In this document: positions 31,205 through 41,028 of the stretch, in pieces
Position numbering within the stretch: the first letter of the stretch is position 1
Layout of the letters: each line of letters begins with the position of its first letter
Source of the DNA: Trichosporon coremiiforme
Taxonomy: Eukaryota > Basidiomycota > Tremellomycetes > Trichosporonales > Trichosporonaceae
Assembly: GCA_039545355.1 (NCBI GenBank)
Contig: BCJJ01000001.1
Span: 2,230,570-2,294,569, forward strand
DNA: 64,000 nucleotides
Reading direction: 5' to 3'
Notes under the pieces: generated by a model
The model's database searches: none
Seen by the model: the letters and a program-made list of their open reading frames with translations, nothing else
Told to the model about the DNA's origin: nothing
Translations under genes and position numbers: made by a program

Positions 31205-32260
31205 ACCGACAGCGGCAGTGCATCCCAATTACGGCGGGCGCCACCGATTGACGGACCCGCATGTCTCCGCCACGCCGTCATCCAACATGGCTATTCCGGG
31301 GTATGCTGTTTCGGACAACGGTGACGGGAACACGTGTCCTCGGTATCTCGGCGCCGAATAACGATTCTCATAATACGAACTGGAGCACCGAGATATTCTG
31401 GGATGCTTTTGAGATATATCAAGTCTTGGCGGGCAGTGCGTTCGGCGACGGCGGCAGTGCACTCCGCCGATATGACGGCAGTGCGCTGCGCCCCCGGCAG
31501 GGCGGACCCACAGCCGCGGGGGCGAATGCGCCGAGAGTTATCGCGGCGTCTATATGAACGCCGCTTACATGACGTTTCGGGGGTCCGGTGATGCGGCAGC
31601 GTTGATCTCCACTCTTTCGAAGCCGCATCGATGGGGCTGTCTTTTCGGCCGCTGCAAACGAAAGCAGTGCTCTGTTCTCTTCCCCGCACTGTTTTCGTTC
31701 ACTTGTCCAACCGATGGACTTGGTCCAAGCTCCAAGTGGATTGTGCACGCGTCGGCTGACGCGACCATATATCAGCGGGTAGGCCGGTCTTGCGGCGGAC
31801 GCCGAACAAGCACTGAACAAAGCCCACCAACGACCGACGTACACCCGCTTGGCTCTGGTATTCTGAGACTAGGTAGAGACATATCAAGTCTTGGCGGCGG
31901 CAGAGCGCAAGATTCTGAGGACAGTGCGTCGGCGGCAGGGCCCTGCAATACTCCGACGATGCGGGCGGCAGTGCACCTACTCGGCGGGCAGTGCGTTCCT
32001 CGGCGGCAGTGCGTTGCTCGGCGGCGGCAGTGCGTTGGGTACCGGAGGCCAATGCATCGATACGCAAAGCACGGTGAAGCCACTAACGGCAGTGCATTTT
32101 TGGTAGTTGACAGTGCATCTTCCTCTCTGCAACTAAGTAGAATCAGGTTGGCGGGTATTGCACATCCGGAGATCTTGGTAATGAGTGCGTCCGACACTCG
32201 GCGGCAGTGCGATCCCCAGTGACGGCAATGCACCGAGCGCCGCAGGCAGTGCGCAGCTCA
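31205..32260 (+). repeat. Array of interspersed GGCAGTGC octamers and degenerate longer repeats
   Basis: Eleven exact copies of GGCAGTGC lie on the plus strand (for example at 31214, 31432, 31453, 31477, 31967, 31987, 32005, 32026, 32088, 32203, 32244), with near copies such as GACAGTGC and GGCAATGC. A longer phrase, ATATCAAGTCTTGGCGG, occurs near 31415 and 31880 and is followed each time by the octamers. Spacing is irregular. No TE protein or tRNA-like sequence is visible; open frames through it are repeat-driven. Confidence 0.6.
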
Positions 32261-33034
32261 CTGTATCAGCAGTGACCAGTCACCGAGATGGATTGAGAAG
32301 CCCCGGCTTACGGCGCGGGTGCACGTGATGGAAGAGTCGCTTGGCGCCGAGAGCTACACTTCGCAGCCTTCGCCTATTTTACGACAGTGAAGACTGGCGA
32401 GCGCGCTGCCATGCCGTTATTGCACGGCGAATGCCGAGGTCTGCGCACGTAGCAGAATGCTACGTTACGAAAGCACTAGCCCCTTACAGCTTCTCCATCC
32501 AAACACCGGGGCAGTGAGGATGAAACGACGATGGAGTGGATCTGCGGAGGAAAATCTCGCATAACTGCCCAGCCGTTACCCCCCAGTCCTTCTCTTGAAC
32601 TTGCCAGCCACTGCACATCGATTCGTTCCAGTCGTGTTGGATGCAAGCAAGCCTTGCCCCATTAGAGACTAGGCACTGCTGAGAATGCATACATCTCCCC
32701 GCACTGACTACGTATGTGAAAAATTTAGAGGAAGGAACGCCTCATGCGACGGGATTCTCTTATTGAGCTGCACTCAGCTTTATTCCTACCTTCGAGCAGC
32801 TCACCCTGAAGGTGTCAACCTGCTGAAGTCAGCTTGGTTCCCTGGCTGGAGCAGCACGCAGTTCACAGATGCGTGCAAAAGGGCTGTATTGCCTCGTACC
32901 AGACTCTTGTCGCTAACCTCTCCGCTACCAGCCAGTAGCAACATGTCTCACCTACGCGCGAGAGGATCATCAGCCGATTTCGCCTCTCCCTCTGGAGCAT
33001 TGACTATCTCGCCAGAATACCCTGTTCATTTCGA
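32261..33034. other. Gene-poor region, one more intron-like unit on the minus strand
   Basis: Minus-strand unit at 32823-32857 begins GTGCTGCT and ends AGCTGACTTCAG; it could be a 3' UTR intron of the next gene. Otherwise no gene. Confidence 0.4.
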
Positions 33035-33718
33035 TCAAATTGAGAGCATCCTCCTGACCAGTTTCAGAACTCTAATCAAGAGCTGAAATGTCAGCTTCAC
33101 ACAGGGCCCTGTACAGCTTACCGTCTGGTGATTGCAAGAGTACAGTATGTTGTCGCCCGCCCGAGCTGTTCCACACGACCCGACGTGAGCTGGTTTGAGC
33201 TGTGCGCCGCATCGCCAAAGCTCACTAATGAGGCTGTGCAAGCACCTGATGTTAGAGTCTGCCAACAGCTCTCACAGTGGCGGCTTCATTGGAAGCCAGT
33301 TCTCCACCGGTGCCCTACGGCGTGGGAAGGAGCTTCAATTGCGAGACGCGCTGTCGTCAGCTCACCATGGGGATGTATCGAGCTTACGCGGCATCGAGGT
33401 CTGGAGTCAGCTGGCTTTCCACTGTTACCTAAACTGCACGCTTGGTAGCCCTGTAGAAACTGAGAACGGCTTGCCTTTGGTACCGGATGGACACCTGATG
33501 GTAGCTTGTCCCGTACCGCGTCATCAGCTTGCACTTGCCATCGGACTCACTGTTTGCGTTCACGGTGACGCCTCCTGCCTTGCGGTCTCGAACGTACACG
33601 CGGGGGCTGATGGTCAGCTATTGAGGACACCAAATATAGCTCACTCGACCTGACGCAACCTCCTGAGTCTGATCGTCAGCTTCAGTGCCGTAATAGTCTA
33701 GCTGCTTACCCTTCTCAT
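33035..33718 (-). CDS. Probable micro-exon gene, nine exons, unknown protein of 113 aa
   Basis: Same style as the locus at 11.4-13.1 kb but on the minus strand. Exons: 33718-33710, 33668-33655, 33606-33535, 33494-33440, 33400-33388, 33350-33308, 33245-33226, 33189-33122, 33082-33035. The sum is 342 bases, ATG to TGA. Introns are 35-62 nt and mostly end AGCTGACNNCAG or AGCTNACNNCAG; one example runs from GTAAGCTCG to GAGCTGACGACAG (33351-33387). Protein-like parts include PRVYVRDRKAGGVTVNANS, RLAIEAPSHAVGH and AGDNILYSCNHQT; it ends LLIRVLKLVRRMLSI. No family recognised. A TATA-like CTATAAGA lies about 150 bases upstream. The end of exon 2 (donor GTCAGG) is the weakest call. Confidence 0.5.
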
Positions 33719-34452
33719 CGACTGCAAGGTGATCTGATCAGAAATAAGTAGGTCGCGGGAGGTTTCCGATACTCTTATCGTTAGGGATGCGCAGTTGCTT
33801 GAAGCGATGAAGGTATTGGTTTGGAATGGAGAGGAGGAAAGAGAACGTGGCAATGTGCCCGCCGCCTTCTTATAGCCTGTAATGGAACAGACAGGCCACC
33901 GTCAAACAGCGGCACCTGTGCCTTCAGCGGAGCTCGCAACGAGCTCGCACCCCCTTCTCCTCTCTCCCGTCATTAGAGTGGTCTTGCCCAGCAGTCTGTG
34001 AGGCTGTCATCAGAGCGCGTTGTTGCCCAAGGGGAGCTGCTTCGCACTGCTCGCCCCTCTCAGAGCCATAATGCGCGCGGTTTGCCGTGGTGTTCATATC
34101 CATCAGGGTGCACAGCTCACGGAGCAGGTTGCTGCCAGGGCACGTGAGGAGACGCAAGGGCAATACCTTGGGGAAAGGTCGCAATGATTTATCATCACAA
34201 GGGGGGCTCAGAGTGAGGAGAGCAGGTCTCCTGAGCTTGACCGCTGGATAAGAGATCAAATCGGCAGAGTCTTTTCTAGGAGGTCCAAGCGGGACCCCAA
34301 GCGGGACCACTTCTGTGATGGTGGACGTACCGGATTTGTATAGACGGGGCAATGCAGCGGACTTCTTACGCCTGCCGCCTACTTAGTTGAGAGGAGAAGG
34401 AGTATGTCAATGCATGTGGATTTGCGACAATAGGGAGGTTATCGCGCACCGT
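33719..34452. other. Intergenic, no other gene seen
   Basis: Holds the promoter of the nine-exon gene and the 3' region of the Cys-rich gene. AAGCGGGACC occurs twice close together near 34290-34310. Confidence 0.4.
33866..33877 (-). promoter_or_regulatory. TATA-like box upstream of the nine-exon gene
   Basis: CTATAAGA on the minus strand, followed by a pyrimidine-rich leader and then the ATG at 33718. Confidence 0.4.
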
Positions 34453-35247
34453 CTACACCAGAAGAGCTAGAGCAGCAGCGGTAACAAGCAGGCCAGCGCT
34501 CACCTTGTTGGCATATCCAGAGCTCAAGCTGACCGTCACGTTGTTCAGTCGGATGGGGTACACCCCCAGGCCCTCAATGCACGGCTTCCAATACTCGTCG
34601 TAAATGTTGCTCTTCTCCGCCTCGTCCTTGTGGAAGATGCAAGCACCACCCATGGGCTTGATCCAGGCGACGCGATGCCAGTACGTGTCAGCCTTGTCGC
34701 AACATGCGTTAACAAGGTCGCTGTTCAAGTCGAGGGTGGAGAAGTAAACGCTATTGTCCTTCGGCGCATTGCTATCCTCTCCGTCGAAACTCTTCGTAGA
34801 GATCGAGGTCACGGTGACCTGTCCCTCGGGCACGTCTTTCTGCGCGGTGGGGAGGAACTCAGACCACTTCGTGCACTCCGCCAGGCCCGGCAAGAGCTTT
34901 CCGTCGGTCCCGTTCACGGCGATGGAGGTGTTGTTCCCCCCTTCCTCGTCACGGATGCCTTGTCTCTGTACGCAAGCATCCCATGCGTCAGCTCCACCTT
35001 TGGCGTTCACCCAACAGGCACCCTCCATGTGCGTCTTGCCGTTGAACGCCGACTGGCTGATGAAACCATTGCAGCAGGACCAAGTAGTGTGGAATGACAC
35101 GCTACTGCAGATGATGGCGTTATCGTTCGGGGGTGAGGTGATGTTCATGAACGAGCTTGGAAGTGTACGATTTTGAAAGTCCTGGCCCCAATGGATTGGC
35201 CTTGGGTCTAAGGGTGCCGAGGGAGCGGACGCCATGGCGGACGACAT
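34453..35247 (-). CDS. Ten-cysteine protein with hydrophobic C-terminal tail, paralogue 1
   Basis: 264 aa in one exon from the ATG at 35247 (MSSAMASAPS). Not recognised as a known family. Ten cysteines (CSS, SCCNG, GACW, DACVQ, AECTKW, ACCDKAD, GACIFHKDEAEK, KPCIEG) are all conserved in paralogue 2 at 36.1-36.8 kb. Four or five NxS/T sites occur. The last 17 residues (VSAGLLVTAAALALLV) are hydrophobic with small residues before them, as in a GPI-attachment signal. A cell-surface GPI-anchored protein is inferred. A problem: no signal peptide is visible at this start, so an upstream signal-encoding exon may be missed. Confidence 0.7.
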   Translation of the reverse strand: MSSAMASAPSAPLDPRPIHWGQDFQNRTLPSSFMNITSPPNDNAIICSSVSFHTTWSCCNGFISQSAFNGKTHMEGACWVNAKGGADAWDACVQRQGIRDEEGGNNTSIAVNGTDGKLLPGLAECTKWSEFLPTAQKDVPEGQVTVTSISTKSFDGEDSNAPKDNSVYFSTLDLNSDLVNACCDKADTYWHRVAWIKPMGGACIFHKDEAEKSNIYDEYWKPCIEGLGVYPIRLNNVTVSLSSGYANKVSAGLLVTAAALALLV

Positions 35248-35929
35248 GTTGAGGAATCGGGTCGTAGCCTTCGATGACAGGTTCGAGAAGGGGGGTCGTC
35301 GGCAGTCCAGTGTCTGGCGCGGTTTCGCGGTGTCGAACAGGCGATGGAGAGGGGCCTCGGTGTCCGGCTGTTATATCTCTGAGACCTCTGGCGAGCACGT
35401 CAGCATGCGGCGCGACTGTTCACTGCGGTCGCCAGTGACTTCTCCGCATGTGCCTGACCAGATCAGCATAAATCTAGAGTTCGGCGGCGGAGCTCCCTCT
35501 CCGGACGTCGTATCGACGGGCTTAGTAGGTTCCTGGCTACAGATGACCCAAGCGATCAACGTGTTGAAGACGAATGACCCAAAACCTGTGCTGCATTCAC
35601 TCCCCAGGGCCGACAGAATGACATGGGAACGTTGGACGGGCACACCAGGCCGACAATACAGGACAGCGGCTCTCCCGTGACGCGGCGGACGCGTCTGACT
35701 CGGCAACCGCGGCGTACTCCCATTCAGGGACGAGCGGCCAGCGGCCTTCGAATGCTACCCCGTAAAGCCGGCTCCGAGTCATCGCGGAGGCGGTGAACGT
35801 CCTGCTCTGCAGATGGCTTCTGAATGCACTCCGGAGAGGAAGGTGAGCGATGAAGAGCACAGCACTGGCCGGCCAGTCTCGCAGACGGCGGCGCCCGGCG
35901 CCGTGCCTCCAAGCCACTATCCTCAAATC
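35248..35929. other. Intergenic between Cys-rich gene 1 and tRNA-Ala
   Basis: No supported gene. The bases just before the tRNA (GCGCCCGGCGCC ... CCACTATC) resemble the 5' flank of the tRNA at 56230. Confidence 0.4.
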
Positions 35930-36008
35930 GGGGAATTCGTCTAGTGGTAAGACGCGGACTTCGCACTGCTGATTGTCTGAAACCGGTGTTCGATTCACCG
36001 ATTCTCCA
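35930..36008 (+). tRNA. tRNA-Ala(CGC), 8-nt intron
   Basis: Folds as a cloverleaf: acceptor stem GGGGAAT with ATTCTCC (containing the G3-U70 pair that marks alanine tRNA), D stem GTCT/AGAC, anticodon stem CGGAC/GTCTG, T arm CGGTG-TTCGATT-CACCG, discriminator A. The loop of the intronless copy is TTCGCAT, anticodon CGC. Here eight bases (CTGCTGAT) sit after position 37, the standard tRNA intron site. A T run (GTTTTT) downstream would stop RNA polymerase III. Confidence 0.88.
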
Positions 36009-36119
36009 AGAGACTGTCTCTCGAGAGAGCCTCGTTTTTGCCTGCGAGAATGGGCCGGACAGTCCAAGGAGCGTTCATTATCGCCGCATCTCTCATCTAC
36101 GTGATTATCAAGTCGGTCT

Positions 36120-36820
36120 CTAAGCCAGCAGGGCGAGGGCAGCGGCGGCGACGAGCAGCCCGGCGCTGGCTCTGTGGGTGAGCCCGCGCTCCATTGGCCT
36201 GTCACGTTATCGAGTCGGGCGGGGTAAGCGTCGTGACTTTCGATGCATGGCTTCCAGTATTCTTCATAGATATTCTTCTTCTCGGCCTCGTCCTTGTGGA
36301 AGATGCACGCGCCTGACGAAGGCGTCCAGAGCTCGGCGAACCGGCGCCAGTACTTGTCTGCCTTGTCGCAACATTTGAGGCTGGCGTCCTTCTCCGCGTC
36401 AATTGTAGAGAACAGGACGCTGTTGTCTTTCGGCGCGCTGGATGGGTCGTGCTTGTCACCTGCAGTGACGACGTACGTGATGTTCTCCTGATTCTTGGAC
36501 GCACCAGCCTGTCTCTCGGCAAAGAAGGTGGAGTATGGCGTGCACTCGGCTAGACCGGGGGCGATCCCCCCGTCGGTCCCGTTCACGGCGATATCGGGAT
36601 CGGCGACGCCATTATGGAGGATGCCGAGCTTCTGGACACACGAATCCCACTGAGTCTCGTTGCCGGTCCACAGACATGCTCCTTTCATGGCCGTCGTCGC
36701 GTTCTGCGCGCTATTGCTGATCCGATTCTGGCAGCAGTCTGCCGTGGTCGACCAGGAAATGCTGCTGCACACGAGTGTGTCGTTCTTGGGTGTTAATTTG
36801 GAGTCGAAAAGTCTCTGCAT
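36120..36820 (-). pseudogene. Ten-cysteine protein, paralogue 2, frameshifted before the C-terminal tail
   Basis: Homologous along its whole length to the gene at 34.5-35.2 kb: same ten cysteines, same GACIFHKDEAEK(K/S)NIY and EYWKPCIE segments. The ATG at 36820 (MQRLFDSKLTPKND) is taken. After RLDNVTGQWSAG the reading frame leaves the family pattern, while another frame gives RASAGLLVAAAALALLA and a stop at 36120, the equivalent of the paralogue's tail. ATG-to-stop length is 701 bases, not a multiple of three. No GT-AG intron of suitable length fits, so a one-base indel within about 36150-36200 is likely. Uncorrected, the frame runs on into the tRNA region and would yield a long unanchored tail. 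A sequencing error is possible. Confidence 0.65.
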
Positions 36821-38094
36821 CGTGAAGAACAGGCGCGTGTAGCTGACTGTTTGGAAGTGAAAGTCGTTCTGTGGGCTGGTCGGAGAGGCGGAGGAGTGGA
36901 GGAGTGAAGAGAGCACCAAGATCCTGTCTATTCATTTATCGCTCCGTGTATCGTCTCGCAACCTCCCCTACTTGTGACTTCGCGAGTCCTCGCTAACGCA
37001 CGACAGAGCGGGTGCCTCATCCGTTCCTGCGCATCGTAATTACTAATGATCAACGAAGCTCTGACACTGACATCCTCCCACATTCGAACATTCAGGGGCA
37101 TTCCTGCTCTATGCCGGCACGTGAAACTGGCTACATTGTGCAGCAGAGGGGCCAGAGGGGTACGCTTCTGCCAATGGTCAAGTTGCGCAGGTGTGTTATT
37201 TTAGCTCCAGACACCGACGGGCATCACTCTGATAACCGCGCGGCGCTGTCAGCGTATGGACGACCTTGTACACCTACATTCGGCGTATCCATTTGGCCAG
37301 AACATCACCGGGACCAAGTCGTCTTCTGTGGCTCATGTCATCCTGATAGCCTATACCATAATGGTCAGAGTAGCGGCAGAGCCACCGTGTCAGCCTGAGC
37401 GCCACAATCAGCAGTGTAAGCAAACGGCCAGAATCGGTGGATGTCGTGGACAGGTCGAGCTCCCACTCCCGCGATGCGCAACATGGTCGTATGGGCGGTG
37501 GGAAGTTGCGGACGCCATGAGCGAACTCCTGGAGTTATGACGGCCTAGATTCGACAGTGAATGGCCCTTTACATGTGGTCCCAAGTCAACGACAAGTCAG
37601 TAGAAGGATGTTGCGGCGTTCGCGGCGTTCAACTGCTAGCGGCCGCTGGTCGTTGCTGGGTTGCTCTTCGAGTTTAGAGTTGATGATCGGCGCTGTCAGG
37701 CCGATTTCGGACCACGCCCCCCTCACACAGAGTCCCGTCTCGAGGACAACGTCGACTGACGAGGCGTAGACATCTTGAGTCAAGAAAAGTGCAGACGTTC
37801 GAAAAGCCAGAACATGGATTCGAAAACAGATCTGCCGCGTCTGCGGCATCTGGGAGACGACCGACGACCGCCGAGAGATCAGCCTCCACTCGACCTCCAC
37901 TCTGGGCGGCTAGGTCCAATCACGTGTTGGCTGATTACGTATCGATTTCGGATTTCACCGGCATGCTTCGCTCCTTGCTTTGTTTCTACTTCGCGCCCTC
38001 CACTGCCCTCCACTTTCTGCACAAGACTCTTAAACCTCTCCGTGGTCGATACTCTCTCACCTCCTCACGTCCACCAACAGAGCAGCAAGCAACC
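36821..38094. other. Gene-poor region
   Basis: About 1.27 kb, nothing supported until the VOC gene; the last 100 bases are pyrimidine-rich leader. Confidence 0.45.
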
Positions 38095-38517
38095 ATGGCC
38101 GCCCCCCGCTCCCTCTTCCACCTCGCCTACCACGTTCGTGACCTGAATGTCTCGCGCCAGTTCTACAAGTCCGTCCTCGGCTGTCGCGAGGGCCGCTCCA
38201 CCGAGACCTGGGTCGACTTCGACTTCTTCGGGCACCAGATCTCCCTCCACCTCGGCGAGCCCTTCAAGACGACGAACACGGGCAAGGTCGGCGACCACAT
38301 GGTGCCGATGCCCCATCTCGGTGTCATTCTCGAGTACCCCGAGTGGCGCTCGCTGGCCGACCGCCTCATCGACGCCAAGACCGAGTTCGTCATGGAGCCG
38401 CAGATCCGCTTCGAGGGCCAGCCCGGCGAGCAGTACACCATGTTCTTCCGTGACCCGAGCGGGAACCCGATCGAGGTCAAGGGCTTCAAGGACCTTGCCA
38501 CCGTTTACAACGCGTAG
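38095..38517 (+). CDS. VOC-superfamily (glyoxalase/dioxygenase-like) protein
   Basis: 140 aa, one exon, ATG in good context (AACCATGG). It shows the paired beta-alpha-beta-beta-beta fold of the vicinal oxygen chelate family: LFHLAYHVRDLNVSRQFYKSVLG at the start and FFRDPSGNPIEVKGF at the end, the usual place of a metal-binding Glu. Metal ligands are probably the His in FHLAYHV, the His in HLGVILEY and that Glu. Such small proteins act as glyoxalases, extradiol dioxygenases or resistance proteins; the reaction is not predictable. Codon use is strongly GC3-biased, suggesting good expression. Confidence 0.88.
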   Translation: MAAPRSLFHLAYHVRDLNVSRQFYKSVLGCREGRSTETWVDFDFFGHQISLHLGEPFKTTNTGKVGDHMVPMPHLGVILEYPEWRSLADRLIDAKTEFVMEPQIRFEGQPGEQYTMFFRDPSGNPIEVKGFKDLATVYNA

Positions 38518-38834
38518 AGCCGGTGGGCACGTAATGGATCGATGGATCGACTCGGTGGGAAGACAATGTATCATATGACGCTCCGCGCTTAGCGCGCGCT
38601 TACTACTGGATCCAGACCGGAGCTTGCAACGGGGCGTCACTCACGCACTGATGGTAACTAAGCTCGCGGGCAGGCGAACGCCTCGGCACTGCTCGCTGAA
38701 GAGCATGCAGAGCTCACCTCGTGACTTTGGCCAACAATGCAGAACTGACCAGAAGCTTCGGCACGACCGCAGTGCTTGTACCTGCCCCTCCCTCAACGAC
38801 ATAAGAATCAAGATAACATTCATGAGCTCTACGA

Positions 38835-40613
38835 CTACATCTTCCGCCTCAGATCCGTGCTCTTCATCAACCGCAGCGCAGCCACGATCCCCGCCGCGCC
38901 AGCCGCCATGCCGCCCGCCCAAAAGATTGCAGGCTTGAACGCCTTCATGCCCGCGTCTTGCCCGCCATAAGCAGCAAGCAGGTATCCCGCAATGGGCGCG
39001 CCCATGAGGTATCCGCCCGCCCAGCCAGTCACGATCATGCCGAAAGCAGTGCCCATGCGGTAATTGCCCAGCACGTGGCCAGTCACCGTCGGCATGATAC
39101 TGAAGAAAGCCCCGTTCCCGGCTCCGTTGAGGAGCACAAAGGCCACAAGCGAGCCCAAGTTGGTGCTCTGGGGCCATAAGGCGAGCAAAGTAAGAGCGGT
39201 GAGGCAGAGGGAGAGAAACAAGGCGTTCAAAGGCCCAGTGAGACGGTCGCTCAGGACGCCGGTGCCGATTCGACTGAAGGCAGAGGAGAAGTTGAACAGC
39301 GCCACGAGCAGCGCGCCCGCCGAGGCGGACATGCCCGCGCTCTGGGCGTAAAGGGGGAGGAAGAAGGGCGGGACGAACAGGGGGAACGTTGCTATGGCGC
39401 CGGCCGCGAAGAGGAGGACGAACTCCCAGGATTTCAGCAGGGACCTGAACGTCAGTCCGAGGGCTCAGTTGGGAGGAGAGATGAGACGTACCAGTCGATT
39501 AACACCTTGCGCTGCGTGCTCTGCCTCTCCTTCATAAACCACGCCGCAGGCGTGCAACACGCAGCCATAAGCAATCCAAGCAATCTGAAAGTCCACTCGA
39601 CGCCCAGATTCCTCACCCCCGCCTCCATGGCAAGACTCAACACCGCTCCTCCAATGCCCCCTCCCGCGTAGATCAATCCAATCGCCGTCCCCCGCTTCCG
39701 CGCGAAATACTGTGCCGGAACGACCGAGACGACCATGAAAGCGAGACTGACGCCGATACCCATCATAACGCCCGCAGTCACGAAGAGGCCACCCACATTG
39801 TGCGTAGTGAAAGAGGCCAGGATCTGGGACAGGCTCAGGAACGCAGTACCTGCCAATGCCATGGGACGCGCACCAATACTGCGAAGCAAGCGCGCGTTGA
39901 TGATCCCGAACAAGGAGAGAGAGGCAACAGCGAGCGAGCCGATAAACGCGAGCGTTGAGGCTGGGGCGAGATGCTGCTCCACGAGCGCGGACTGGATCAC
40001 GCCCCAGGAATAGGTCACGCCGATGAACCAGAAGGACAGCGTCGCGCCGCACCCGACCGTGAGCCAGGCTTCGAACCCTCCGTCGGGGGGCGGGAGTTCC
40101 TCGATCCGGACTTCTTCAGTCGTCCCCGCAGTCGAGTCATTGGGGTCTGCGGTGGTTGAGTCCGGGGCTGAGGGGAGAGAAGGCAAGGGCGCGACAGAGG
40201 AGGCGACGCCGATGGACTCGGGTTCCGGCACGGGCGTGGGTGGTGGTTTCGACCGATCTGCGAGTTCCACCACGTCCATCTCGACTGCTAGTTGGGGACG
40301 TTTCGGGTCGGGGGAATCGGCCTCGAGTGCTGTTGTGCGGAGCATGGCCGCCGATGAATTGATGATGCGTGGGTCGGCGAAGGATGGCCGTTCGAAAGGG
40401 CGGTCTCGATAGGGATCGGCGTTGTTCCTGTCCGTCTTCCCCGTTTCGTAATCGTATCGCCGCTCTGCTTTGCGGAGTAGGTGTGCTGGCGCTTAGTAGC
40501 TGATCAGTTGCGAGGTGGTCGATGGTCAGACCGTGGAACTGTGGCGTGCAAAGTGGAGGAAGTCAGAGGAGAGGCGTACTGATATTTGACTTGCTGTCTA
40601 AAATCGTGCACAT
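38835..40613 (-). CDS. MFS transporter, monocarboxylate-porter (MCT/SLC16-like) family
   Basis: Modelled as exons 40613-40580, 40485-39492 and 39444-38835 (545 aa), with introns of 94 and 47 nt. The core is clear: PPDGGFEAWLTVGCGATLSF is the MCT entry motif (DGGxGW-like), followed by six segments, a loop (KERQSTQRKVLIDW) and six more, including RIGTGVLSDRLTGP. It would carry carboxylates or related organic acids across a membrane. The N-terminus is less sure. Coding-like sequence (RRYDYETGKTDRNN, PSFADPRIINSSAA) continues upstream of the ATG at 40345, and an acceptor plus a small exon starting MCTILDSKSNI keeps frame; otherwise the start is 40345. Confidence 0.85.
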
Positions 40614-41028
40614 GATCGTCATGACATGCTTGGCTTGACCTCCGACTCAAGTAAGCAACCCGAGTTCCGAGTCGACAATCCCACTCAACTCCTCGCTACG
40701 ACGCATGACATATGACATCTGCTTCCGTGGCCCCACCGGGGATCTCCACGCACTCCTCAATCACGCGTCAGCCTCGCGGCTAGGAACCGGCGTCGTCCGA
40801 CCAGCAACAAGGTCCGAGAATGATGCAAAACAGAGTTTTCGGTGATAGTTCCTGGACACAAAAGTTGGGCAAGACGTGTTGCAACGAAGGGACCGCCGGG
40901 GGGCACAAAATGTACACGGTTCGCATTGATGGTATGGACGAGATTGGGATACAGGGGATATGGATTGCTGCGGCTTTTTACGCAGCGACAGCGCGCAAGT
41001 TTGAGGCTCGACGCATTCGGCGTCTCGC
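40614..41028. other. Intergenic, MFS promoter and hydroxylase 3' region
   Basis: About 415 bases, no gene seen. Confidence 0.5.

Noticed and set aside
31554..32222. Plus-strand frame of 222 codons in the octamer array
   Set aside because: Composition follows the GGCAGTGC repeats; no domain, no start context, no homology to anything recognised.
35597..36919. Minus-strand open frame of 440 codons read as one protein
   Set aside because: Only the first part is homologous to the Cys-rich paralogue; after the frameshift it runs through the tRNA-Ala gene and unrelated sequence.
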